Of a stretch of DNA of 64,000 bases, positions 53,415 through 60,886 are shown one piece after another. The first letter of the stretch is position 1; every line of letters starts with the position of its first letter. The notes under the pieces were generated by a model. That model did no database searches. It was given only the letters and a program-made list of their open reading frames with translations, and was not told the origin of the DNA. The stretch comes from an uncultured Mucilaginibacter sp. (GTDB lineage: Bacteria > Bacteroidota > Bacteroidia > Sphingobacteriales > Sphingobacteriaceae), in NCBI GenBank assembly GCA_903864275.1, contig CAIPFE010000016.1, forward strand, positions 1-64,000, read 5' to 3'. The position numbers and the translations under genes were made by a program.

Positions 53415-54953
53415 TTACTGCAATTCAATAGTGCTTCTTAACCTGGTACCATCAGGATAATAGCCTGATATAGCTAACACCCCATGCTTAAGGTTATTTA
53501 ACACGTGGTCGATGTCGCCGATACTGGCAATTGGCTGCTTGTTAATTTCGGTGATCACTGATCCAACCGGAACTTCCGTATAGTCGAATAAACCGCCTTC
53601 TCTCACCTGGGTCACTACTACGCCTCCATTAATATGGAATTTAGCTTTTTGCTGCGCATCGAGTGGTATAAAGCTTGCGCCGAATTTATTGAACAGCACT
53701 TCCGATGATTTTGAAACCGCTACTTTCGGTGTAGGTATATCAGCATGAAGTGTAACTGCAAAGTTTTTCTCCTCGTTACCGCGCAAAACAGTTAAATGGA
53801 TCTTGTCGCCAGGCTGCAAACGACCTACGCGTTCCTGCAAATCAGATGATTCGTAAACTGTATTACCTTCTACTTTGCTGATGATATCGCCTTTCTGAAT
53901 GCCTGCATCTTCGGCGCCGCTGCCAGGTACCACCTGGTCAACGTATAAGCCTACAGTTTTGTCAACATGCAATTGCTCTGCAGCATCCTGGTCAAGTTCT
54001 TTAAAGCTGATACCAACATAACCACGTTTTACAGCGCCGTATTTTTCAATATCATCCAATACCTTTTTGGCCAGGTTAATAGGGATCGCAAAACCATAAC
54101 CTTCGTACGAACCTGTATGAGAAGCGATAGCTGAGTTGATACCGATCAGTTCGCCATTGGTGTTTACCAACGCGCCGCCGCTGTTGCCGGGGTTTATAGC
54201 AGCATCAGTTTGAATGAACGACTCGATGGCCTTGTTTAATCGTGGCTGCTCACGCATCTGGGTGCGGCCGAAAGGGCTTTGATTTTCATCCTGGTTGTCC
54301 TCGCTGCCAATTATCCCGATACCGCGCCCTTTCGCGCTTACAATACCGGCTGTAACGGTAGAAGTTAGCCTGAAAGGATTACCTACTGCCAACACCCATT
54401 CCCCTACTTTTACATTGTCGGAGTTGCCTAACTTTACAATTGGCAAATTGTGGCCATCGATCTTTATTAAAGCCAAATCAGTATTCGGGTCGGTGCCGAT
54501 AACTTTAGCCAGAAAATTTTGGTGGTCATTGGTCACAATTTCAATTTTGTCGGCTTTTTCAACCACGTGGTTATTGGTTACGATATAGCCGTCAGGCGAA
54601 ATGATGACACCCGAGCCGGAAGCCATTTGCGGGCCTTGCGAAGGCACCCGCTGACCAAACATGTCGCCAAACATGCGCTGCATCTGGCTTTGCTGATCGT
54701 CCTGTCCCTTGCTGGAATAGGTGGTACGGATATAAACAACCGCCGGGGTTACCGCTGCTGCAGCCTCGGTGAAATCAGCCATGCCTGTTGAAGATACTGT
54801 TGGCGCCGTTAAATGATTACTCGCGAAATAAACTTTCTGTTTGTCCTCGAAACTCATGTTGCTGGCATATTTGTTTTCGATCAACTTATACGACCCAAGC
54901 GCCATAGCGCCCCCAACAAAAGCTGTTATTAATGTTAAACCTAACTTTTTCAT
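53415..54953 (-). CDS. Periplasmic serine protease HtrA/DegP family
   Basis: This 512-residue envelope protease and chaperone degrades misfolded exported proteins. It has a signal or anchor helix (about 4-22) and a trypsin-like domain with catalytic triad His129 (TNNHV), Asp159 (NTDLALIKID) and Ser258 (GNSGGAL). Two PDZ domains follow at about 300-395 (with GYVGISFKELD) and 415-510 (the second ends GTRLRSTIELQ). The loop LA between 80 and 110 is Gln- and Met-rich. It is the usual DegP/DegQ layout. It stands alone, with its own terminator and a consensus -7 box about 42 bp upstream. Confidence 0.95.
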   Translation of the reverse strand: MKKLGLTLITAFVGGAMALGSYKLIENKYASNMSFEDKQKVYFASNHLTAPTVSSTGMADFTEAAAAVTPAVVYIRTTYSSKGQDDQQSQMQRMFGDMFGQRVPSQGPQMASGSGVIISPDGYIVTNNHVVEKADKIEIVTNDHQNFLAKVIGTDPNTDLALIKIDGHNLPIVKLGNSDNVKVGEWVLAVGNPFRLTSTVTAGIVSAKGRGIGIIGSEDNQDENQSPFGRTQMREQPRLNKAIESFIQTDAAINPGNSGGALVNTNGELIGINSAIASHTGSYEGYGFAIPINLAKKVLDDIEKYGAVKRGYVGISFKELDQDAAEQLHVDKTVGLYVDQVVPGSGAEDAGIQKGDIISKVEGNTVYESSDLQERVGRLQPGDKIHLTVLRGNEEKNFAVTLHADIPTPKVAVSKSSEVLFNKFGASFIPLDAQQKAKFHINGGVVVTQVREGGLFDYTEVPVGSVITEINKQPIASIGDIDHVLNNLKHGVLAISGYYPDGTRLRSTIELQ

Positions 54954-54994
54954 CTTATTATTCTCTTTCTTTGTTATGTTTATTTTTTATTCAT

Positions 54995-55002
54995 CAAATT
55001 TA
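54995..55002 (-). promoter_or_regulatory. Bacteroidota -7 box of htrA
   Basis: On the minus strand the sequence is TAAATTTG, an exact TAnnTTTG match, about 42 bp before the htrA start in a very AT-rich leader. Confidence 0.4.
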
Positions 55003-55121
55003 TCTTAATTATATTAATTTTTTGCTCTTCAAATTTAATACCATATAGACGTCATAATCAATGATTAGTTATATGGTTTTGTGTTAAAAATTGTTAAATT
55101 TAACACAATGCAGAGAGCAAC

Positions 55122-55229
55122 TTACGAATTACGATTTTAGATTAACTTCGTTGAGGGCTTCGCCGTTTACGAATTGTTGAATGTCAAATCTAAAAAATCT
55201 CAAATCGTAATTCGAAATTCGTAATTCAT
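55122..55229. repeat. Heptamer fold-back array between htrA and dapF
   Basis: The left arm TTACGAA, TTACGAT, TTTAGAT is mirrored at the right by ATCTAAA, AAATCTC, AAATCGT, AATTCGA, AATTCGT, AATTCAT, which ends 3 bp before the dapF ATG. The words are the same as in the sdhC-sdhA array. A GC-richer loop (GAGGGCTTCGCC) lies between the arms. The genes on both sides are divergent, so no stop codon is involved here. Confidence 0.65.
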
Positions 55230-55232
55230 CCC

Positions 55233-56018
55233 ATGAAGATACACTTTTATAAATACCAGGGCGCCGGGAACGATTTTATACTGATCGATAACCGTGCCGA
55301 TACTGTAAATCACCGTGATCCGCAACTGATTGTACGTTTATGCGACCGCCGTTTTGGTATTGGGGGCGATGGCGTAATATTCCTGCAAAGCAGGGAAGGC
55401 TATGATTTTGAGATGGTGTACTACAACGCCGACGGCCAACCCAGCAGCATGTGCGGCAATGGCGGCCGGTGTATTGCAGCTTTCGCGAAGTTTTTGGGCA
55501 TTGTTGACAGCGAGACTAACTTTCTGGCAGTTGACGGCCCTCATTATGCCAAAATTTCAGCTTCGGGCGATTGGGTGAGCTTGCAGATGATAGATGTAAA
55601 TGACATCAGCAGGGATGAAGATGCTTATATATTAAATACCGGCTCGCCGCATTATGTGCAGCTCGTGGATGGCCTGAAAGAAAAAAATGTTTACCGGGAT
55701 GGGTACACCATTCGTAATAATGATACATATCGCAAAAAAGGCATCAATGTAAATTTTGTTGAACCTTTAGATAGCGGCTATTTTGTACGCACATTTGAGC
55801 GGGGTGTTGAAGATGAAACCTTTGCCTGCGGAACGGGTGTAACTGCCGTAGCATTGGCCATGGCGAAACATAACCATCAAACCGGCGCAATAAATACCCC
55901 CATAAAGGTTTTAGGCGGTGATTTGAATATCCGCTTTAATTATGACGGGGATAGTTTTAAGGATATATTTTTAGAAGGGCCGGCGGTGAAGGTGTTTGAG
56001 GGGATGGTTGAGATTTAA
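55233..56018 (+). CDS. dapF: Diaminopimelate epimerase
   Basis: This 261-residue enzyme interconverts LL- and meso-diaminopimelate for peptidoglycan and lysine synthesis, acting without a cofactor. The two catalytic cysteines are Cys74 in SSMCGNGGRC and Cys199 in FACGTGVTAV. The N-terminal KYQGAGNDFILID is the family start. The other dap genes are not nearby. It precedes the DUF6934 cassette by 15 bp, which might share its transcript. The array-filled leader just before the ATG is unusual. Confidence 0.96.
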   Translation: MKIHFYKYQGAGNDFILIDNRADTVNHRDPQLIVRLCDRRFGIGGDGVIFLQSREGYDFEMVYYNADGQPSSMCGNGGRCIAAFAKFLGIVDSETNFLAVDGPHYAKISASGDWVSLQMIDVNDISRDEDAYILNTGSPHYVQLVDGLKEKNVYRDGYTIRNNDTYRKKGINVNFVEPLDSGYFVRTFERGVEDETFACGTGVTAVALAMAKHNHQTGAINTPIKVLGGDLNIRFNYDGDSFKDIFLEGPAVKVFEGMVEI

Positions 56019-56033
56019 TTTTTAAATAATACT

Positions 56034-56489
56034 ATGAACCTTGATCGTTACCGACTTAAAGCAAGCGAAGACTTAATCTCCTTTGAATTTATCAGCGTTG
56101 GGCCAAAGGGTCGTATTCCCAAAATGATCCAGTTTACTCCAACTAATTACAATTCCCATAACTTATCATTTGGCAATAAGGATCCTGAAACGGGACGAAT
56201 TGATGATCTTGCGATTTCAAATAATGGGGATAGCGACCGGATATTAGCTACTGTTGTAGCAACCGTTTACGCATTTACTGATAAATATCCGGATGCCTGG
56301 GTATATGCCGCGGGAAGTACAAAGGCACGAACACGTCTTTACAGAATGGGGATTTCTAAATATTGGGAAGAAGCCAAAAACGATTTTCATATTCTTGGAC
56401 AGCTAAACGACGAATGGGAGCCATTTGTTATAGGAATCGATTATGATGCTTTTGTAGTAAAAAGAAAATTACGTAATTTTGAATTATGA
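56034..56489 (+). CDS. DUF6934-family protein, first gene of a two-gene cassette
   Basis: This 151-residue soluble protein has a conserved central stretch GSTKARTRLYRMGISKYW (about 97-114), an N-terminal strand-rich half (MIQFTPTNYNSHNLSFGN) and a helical segment DSDRILATVVATVYAFTDKYP. I believe this matches the DUF6934 family of Bacteroidota, which has no assigned function. Its stop overlaps the ATG of a 59-residue gene by four bases (ATGA). A small protein paired with a tiny coupled partner resembles toxin-antitoxin or similar accessory modules, but this is only a layout argument. Confidence 0.7.
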   Translation: MNLDRYRLKASEDLISFEFISVGPKGRIPKMIQFTPTNYNSHNLSFGNKDPETGRIDDLAISNNGDSDRILATVVATVYAFTDKYPDAWVYAAGSTKARTRLYRMGISKYWEEAKNDFHILGQLNDEWEPFVIGIDYDAFVVKRKLRNFEL

Positions 56490-56665
56490 GCACAATAGAA
56501 GAACTCAAAATAAAAGAACTCAACGAGCGAAAGGCGCCCATTGTAGTTATTGACAAGTCTTTGAACAAATACGATAACGTTGTCTTATTTCCCGAAAAAC
56601 TTGCCAAAGCAAATGAGATTTTAAAAAAGACCGGGCATCCTAAAGATTACCTAAAGGAGAAATAA
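56486..56665 (+). CDS. 59-residue protein coupled to the DUF6934 gene
   Basis: The frame begins with ATG overlapping the previous stop (ATGA) and encodes 59 residues: an acidic-basic N-terminal helix (STIEELKIKELNERKA), a strand PIVVIDKSLN, and a lysine-rich C-terminal helix (PEKLAKANEILKKTG). There is no signal peptide or membrane segment. The translational coupling, charged helical nature and clean ending support a real gene. It could be a partner or antitoxin of the DUF6934 protein; no family is recognised. Confidence 0.65.
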   Translation: MSTIEELKIKELNERKAPIVVIDKSLNKYDNVVLFPEKLAKANEILKKTGHPKDYLKEK

Positions 56666-56792
56666 CATCCCCCGAAAGCCGGACCACAAGCTAACAGCCG
56701 AACCACAAGGCTGAATCCAGGTAACACTGTAACAAAAACAAAATCACCTTATCTGATATTTACTATCTTGTAAACAAAAGTGATTCATTTTT

Positions 56793-57530
56793 ATGGACCC
56801 GGACCTGGCATCGAAACTTAAACCCCAATACCGCGAGGTCGCCGTTAAAGAAACTAATGGCATCCCTGTTTTATTGAATAAACAGTTTTTAACAGGCGAC
56901 AACGAGAAATACCGGAAGATGTACAACTGGATGTCGCGCGGGTACGATTTGGTTGAAACTGTCGTGGGGAGGCTGAAATATGGCAATACCATCAACAACG
57001 TACGGAGTGCGAATATTTCGAAACTGGAGTGGCGCGACAATTGTTCGGTTTTATACGTTTCCATCGGCACCGGGAGAGACCTGCAATTTATCCCGGTAAC
57101 GGTAAATAAAAAAACGCTGGATATTGTTGGGGTGGATATTTCTATGGGGATGCTGAAACAATGCAAAAAAAGCTACCACAAAAAACTCAACCTTTCCTTA
57201 ATCAATTGCTGCGCCGAGGACCTGCCATTCAACGACAATGAATTTGACATTGTTTTCCACGTTGGCGGGATAAACTTTTTTAACGGCAAACAGCTGGCCA
57301 TAAACGAAATGATCCGCGTGGCCAAAAAAGGAACAAAAATCCTGATAGCCGATGAAACGGCTGATTTTATTGAAAAGCAGTACAAGAAAAGCAACTTGAC
57401 AAAAAATTACTTCGCCGGCCAAACCTTCGACCTGCATGACCTTGAAGCCATGATCCCAAATACCGTCACCGAAAAAACAACGGAGCTGCTTTGGGACGAT
57501 AGGTTTTATTGCATCACTTTCCGAAAGTGA
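56793..57530 (+). CDS. Class I SAM-dependent methyltransferase
   Basis: This 245-residue Rossmann-fold methyltransferase has the SAM-binding loop LYVSIGTGRDLQF (about 87-99), an acidic strand end IVGVDISMGML, and motif AEDLPFNDNEFDIVFHVGG (about 141-159) of the UbiE/MenG-like group. The N-terminal part YNWMSRGYDLVETVVGRL resembles the start of that group as well. The substrate is not determined, and it need not be the quinone methyltransferase. Its stop codon forms the first unit of a 7-base array. Confidence 0.88.
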   Translation: MDPDLASKLKPQYREVAVKETNGIPVLLNKQFLTGDNEKYRKMYNWMSRGYDLVETVVGRLKYGNTINNVRSANISKLEWRDNCSVLYVSIGTGRDLQFIPVTVNKKTLDIVGVDISMGMLKQCKKSYHKKLNLSLINCCAEDLPFNDNEFDIVFHVGGINFFNGKQLAINEMIRVAKKGTKILIADETADFIEKQYKKSNLTKNYFAGQTFDLHDLEAMIPNTVTEKTTELLWDDRFYCITFRK

Positions 57531-57561
57531 GTGGTGAGAAGTGAATAGTGAGTAGTGAGTC
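57527..57561. repeat. Heptamer array, unit GTGAGTG, starting at the methyltransferase stop
   Basis: Five consecutive units GTGAGTG, GTGAGAA, GTGAATA, GTGAGTA, GTGAGTC follow with no gap. The TGA stop of the methyltransferase gene is bases 2-4 of the first unit. A spurious upstream GTG start for the next gene comes from the last unit. Confidence 0.8.
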
Positions 57562-57641
57562 CTCAAATCCGCCCGGCTCCGACTTCTTTCTTTCCGACTT
57601 TCGGACTTTTTATTATCTTTCCAAATTCAATCTTCAACACA

Positions 57642-58511
57642 ATGTACGATATCTGTTGCATAGGGCATATTACATCCGACAAAGTAGTCACCACCAATTC
57701 GGTGATGTACATGGCGGGGGGTACTGCCTGGTATTTTTCGCATGCGCTGGCGCGGATGGATGTAAGCTATCTTTTGGTAACTGCGCTTGCTGAGGCCGAA
57801 ATGCATTATGTGATCGATCTTTGTAATAAAGACATCGAAGTAAATGTGCAGCTCAGCGCCCAAACGGTATTTTTCGAGAACATCTACGCCGAAAACCAGG
57901 ACGAGCGCACCCAAAACGTTTGGGCTAAAGCCGATCCGTTTACCATAACACAAACGGAACCTGTTAACGCAAAGATATTCCACCTTGGCCCCTTGCTGGC
58001 GGATGATATTTCTACCGAACTGATAAAAACACTTGCAACAAAGGGCCGGGTAAGCCTGGATGTGCAGGGCTACCTGCGTAAGCTCGAAAACCACAAAGTA
58101 CACCCCACTGACTGGCCCGAAAAAATTGAAGCCCTGCAACACATAGACATCCTGAAAGCCGATATCGCCGAACTGCAAGCGCTTACCGGCGAAAAAGAAG
58201 TTAACGAGGGCGTTAAAGTTGTTGCCGGCTGGGGGGTGAAAGAAGTGGTGATCACCAATGGCAGCCAGGGATCTTTGATTTACAGTGATGGGGTATTTTA
58301 TACCATCCCGGCCTACCGTCCGCCTGTTATTGTGGATGCCACGGGCTGCGGGGATACTTATATGGCGGGGTATTTATATAAGCGCATAAAGGGGGCGGGA
58401 ATACAGCAGTCGGGTGAGTTTGCGGCGGCTATGGCGGGGTTGAAAACTGCTACTTCGGGGGCGTTTATGGGGACGGAGGGGGAGGTGATGGGGTTTTTAG
58501 GGGGAGGGTAG
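57642..58511 (+). CDS. PfkB-family carbohydrate kinase
   Basis: This ATP-dependent sugar or nucleoside kinase of the ribokinase fold has about 289 residues. It shows the N-terminal GHITSDKV region with MAGGTAWYFSHALARM (glycine-rich substrate loop) and the C-terminal PfkB signature DATGCGDTYMAGYLYKRIK, where Asp in GCGD is the catalytic base. The usual GAGD is here GCGD, which also occurs in some members of the family. I chose the ATG at 57642; the earlier GTG lies inside the 7-base array and would add an implausible Pro/Phe-rich leader. The sugar is unknown, as no sugar pathway genes are adjacent. Confidence 0.88.
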   Translation: MYDICCIGHITSDKVVTTNSVMYMAGGTAWYFSHALARMDVSYLLVTALAEAEMHYVIDLCNKDIEVNVQLSAQTVFFENIYAENQDERTQNVWAKADPFTITQTEPVNAKIFHLGPLLADDISTELIKTLATKGRVSLDVQGYLRKLENHKVHPTDWPEKIEALQHIDILKADIAELQALTGEKEVNEGVKVVAGWGVKEVVITNGSQGSLIYSDGVFYTIPAYRPPVIVDATGCGDTYMAGYLYKRIKGAGIQQSGEFAAAMAGLKTATSGAFMGTEGEVMGFLGGG

Positions 58512-58550
58512 TGGCTTGAATAAACCGGCGACATTGTATAAAAGCATGGT

Positions 58551-59072
58551 GGGCGTGGGTCAGACGTAGTTTTTTGGATAAACCTTAGCACGCGCCCGCT
58601 CATGGCCGCGGAGGCCTAGTTACTTTTGGCGCCCCAAAAGTAACCAAAAACGCTCCCGGCAGGAATGCTTCTTTGCCGCACATGGCCTTTGCGCTGCAAA
58701 TCCGGCAAAACCTGGGCTGCAATCTTTTTGCTTCGCTACCCTATCGCTTCACTACCCTGCATGCAAAAAGTTGCGATGCCCTTCCAACGCTTTTGGCCAC
58801 CATTGTTTTGCCTGATTTCGCCCGAAGCTCTCCTGCCGGGAAAAGCGCTGCTACTCCCGTAAAAAACCAAGGCACGAATCAAAAACACGAATCAAAAGCG
58901 CGTAAAGGCACGACAGAAAAGCGGGCCAGGGAGTATGGCCTGCAGCGTGGAAGCTTTTTTCTGTCTTGATTTTTTTGGTACTTTTTGTATCAAGACAAAA
59001 AGGACTAGCCTCCGCGGCAATTGAGCGGCGCATGTAAAGGTTTGTCTAAAAATACTATGGGGACCCACCCGC
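58551..59072. mobile_element. About 520-bp non-coding element with long imperfect terminal inverted repeats
   Basis: The left end (58551-58640) and the right end (58970-59072) are inverted copies over about 80-100 bp at roughly 80 percent identity, with the exact core CCGCGGAGG at 58606-58614 against CCTCCGCGG at 59009-59017. Inside, further pairs such as CTCCCGGCAGGA with TCCTGCCGGGA fold inward. No open frame with protein-like composition is seen; the frames crossing it are Pro/Cys/Arg-rich shadows. It may be a non-autonomous transposable element or a large structured RNA. No transposase is encoded, so mobility is inference. Confidence 0.55.
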
Positions 59073-59077
59073 GTTTA

Positions 59078-59220
59078 CCCCCCCCCATACCCCCTCCGTC
59101 TCCTGCGTCGACACCTCCCCCTAAGCTTAGGGGGAGGAAGAACTACCGTACAACCCGAATTTCGCGTCAACCTTCTCCTCCCCTAAAATTAGGGGAGGCC
59201 GGGAGGGGTATGGGAGGGGT
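59078..59220. repeat. C/G-rich fold-back repeat with nested palindromes
   Basis: The outer arms CCCCATACCCCCTCC (59083-59097) and GGGAGGGGTATGGGAGGG (59201-59218) pair. Inside lie the perfect 24-bp palindrome centred on AAGCTT (59114-59137) and the near-palindrome CCTCCCCTAA/TTAGGGGAGG (59177-59198). No gene is visible. It lies between the 520-bp element and the oxidase gene. Confidence 0.6.
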
Positions 59221-59276
59221 AAAAAATTTATTTAAAACTCTGTCAATTTAATCCTACCTTGTTACAACCAATCATT

Positions 59277-60626
59277 ATGAAACGAAAAACCTTTATAAAA
59301 TTAAGTTCAACCTTAATGGCAGCTCCATTTTTATCCCCGCTCAGCGCCTGGCCTTTGGGACAGCAGGAACGTTTAAAAAACTGGGCCGGCAACCTTACTT
59401 ACAGCACCGGCAATGTATTTTACCCCACCACCGTGGCAGAAGTGCAGCAGCTTGTGAAAAAGCACAGCAAGCTAAAGGCCCTCGGCACCAGGCATTGCTT
59501 CAATACCATCGCCGACAGCAAAGACAACCTGCTGTCGACCAGCAAGATGAACAAGGTGGTGTCTATCGACGCAAAGGAACATACCGTTACGGTTGAGGGC
59601 GGCATAAAATACGGCGAGCTGGCGCCTTACCTGCATGCAAAGGGCTACGCGCTGCATAACCTGGCTTCGCTGCCGCATATATCGGTTGGCGGGTCGATAA
59701 CTACGGCTACGCATGGGTCGGGGGTGAAGAATGGGAATTTGGCCAGCGCGGTGCGGGGTTTGGAAGTCGTGATTGCCGATGGCAGTATTGTGCACCTCAC
59801 AAAAGCGGCCGACGGCGAAAAATTTAATGCCGCCGTGGTGGGGCTTGGTGCGATAGGCGTGATCACCAAAGTTACGCTGGCCATACAGCCCACTTATATG
59901 GTGCGGCAAAATGTATTTATTGGCCTGCCCATGGCGCGGCTGAAGGATAATTTCGAAAAGATCATGTCGGCGGGGTATAGCGTGAGCTTGTTTTACGACT
60001 GGCAAACCGACCTCATTAACGAGGTATGGATAAAAAGCCGCATCGGTACCGACAGCGACGCCGTACTGCCCGAATTTTACGGGGCAAAGGCCGCCACAAA
60101 AAACCTGCACCCCATCATTGCCCTCAGCGCCGAAAACTGCACCGAACAAATGGGCGTGCCCGGCCCCTGGTACGGACGCTTGCCGCACTTTAAGATGGGC
60201 TTTACCCCCAGCAGCGGCAAAGAACTGCAGAGCGAATATTTTGTGCCCCTGCACCATGCCGTTGAGGCCATCAGCGCGGTTGCAAAACTTGGGAAACAGA
60301 TAGGCCCGCATTTGTTTATCACCGAGATCCGCGCTATTGCTGCCGATAACCTGTGGATGAGCCCCTGCCACGAACAAACCAGTATCACCATACACTTTAC
60401 CTGGAAACAGGAAACCGAAGCCGTGCTGCAGTTGTTGCCCCAAATTGAAGCCGCGCTGGCGCCATTTAACGCCCGACCGCATTGGGGCAAGGTTTTTACC
60501 CTTGCCCCGAAAGTACTGGAAGCCCGTTACCCCAAACTGCAGGATTTTAAAAAGCTGGTTGCAGAGTACGATCCGCATGGGAAGTTCAGGAATGTGTTTT
60601 TGGAGCGGGAGGTTTATGGGGGGTAG
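59277..60626 (+). CDS. Exported FAD-dependent oxidase (alditol oxidase / arabinono-lactone oxidase group)
   Basis: This oxidase of the VAO family has about 449 residues. Its leader KRKTFIKLSSTLMAAPFLSP (about 2-21) is Tat- or Sec-like. The FAD domain covers about 30-210, with the covalent-flavin motif GTRHCF (the His of the RHC triplet is the probable link), SVGGSITTATHGSG and GAIGVITKVTL. The C-terminal substrate domain contains HWGKVFTLAPKVLEARYP and ends DPHGKFRNVFLEREV. Such enzymes oxidise sugar alcohols or aldonolactones with oxygen. I chose the ATG at 59277 over a TTG at 59259 because the leader starts there. The other such oxidase in the window (43206) lacks the His. Confidence 0.9.
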   Translation: MKRKTFIKLSSTLMAAPFLSPLSAWPLGQQERLKNWAGNLTYSTGNVFYPTTVAEVQQLVKKHSKLKALGTRHCFNTIADSKDNLLSTSKMNKVVSIDAKEHTVTVEGGIKYGELAPYLHAKGYALHNLASLPHISVGGSITTATHGSGVKNGNLASAVRGLEVVIADGSIVHLTKAADGEKFNAAVVGLGAIGVITKVTLAIQPTYMVRQNVFIGLPMARLKDNFEKIMSAGYSVSLFYDWQTDLINEVWIKSRIGTDSDAVLPEFYGAKAATKNLHPIIALSAENCTEQMGVPGPWYGRLPHFKMGFTPSSGKELQSEYFVPLHHAVEAISAVAKLGKQIGPHLFITEIRAIAADNLWMSPCHEQTSITIHFTWKQETEAVLQLLPQIEAALAPFNARPHWGKVFTLAPKVLEARYPKLQDFKKLVAEYDPHGKFRNVFLEREVYGG

Positions 60627-60649
60627 GGGGATGTAATTAGGGCGTTTCC

Positions 60650-60880
60650 CCCGTTGGTAGAAACGGGGCCGGGCCATCCGTTCATATGCTTGCAGGCATT
60701 AGGCGCGAAGGCCGGTAGCCACTTCTGTCCCTAACGCGGTATACGGGGATATGCCATTCTCCGCCAACTGGCGGACTACCGCTTTGTAGAAAAAAATAAC
60801 AAAAATAGTATTGCCCCGCTAGCGGCTACCCTTAACAAGCATGTCGACCGGGCTCCATATCTTGTCGGCTAAAGCATTTC
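60650..60880. repeat. Structured GC-rich intergenic stretch between the oxidase and the restriction locus
   Basis: A CCCCGTT-GGTAGA-AACGGGG hairpin (60653-60668, approximate) is followed by many short inverted words (GGCCGG/CCGG, CCGCCAACTGGCGG, TATACGGGGATATGCC). No open frame is seen. It looks like another dispersed intergenic element or a structured RNA; nothing tells which. Confidence 0.4.
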
Positions 60881-60886
60881 GGGACA

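Noticed and set aside
57555..57641. Upstream GTG start for the PfkB kinase
   Set aside because: The GTG is the last unit of the GTGAGTG array, and the added residues are Pro/Phe-rich with no counterpart in the family.
58665..58969. Two overlapping plus-strand frames inside the 520-bp element
   Set aside because: Arg/Cys/Pro-rich shadows of structured DNA with inverted repeats; no motif, no plausible start context.
59472..60677. 401-codon minus-strand gene opposite the second FAD oxidase
   Set aside because: It is a shadow frame in GC-rich codons: the plus strand has clear FAD-domain motifs, while the minus frame is rich in Arg, His, Gly and Pro and has none.
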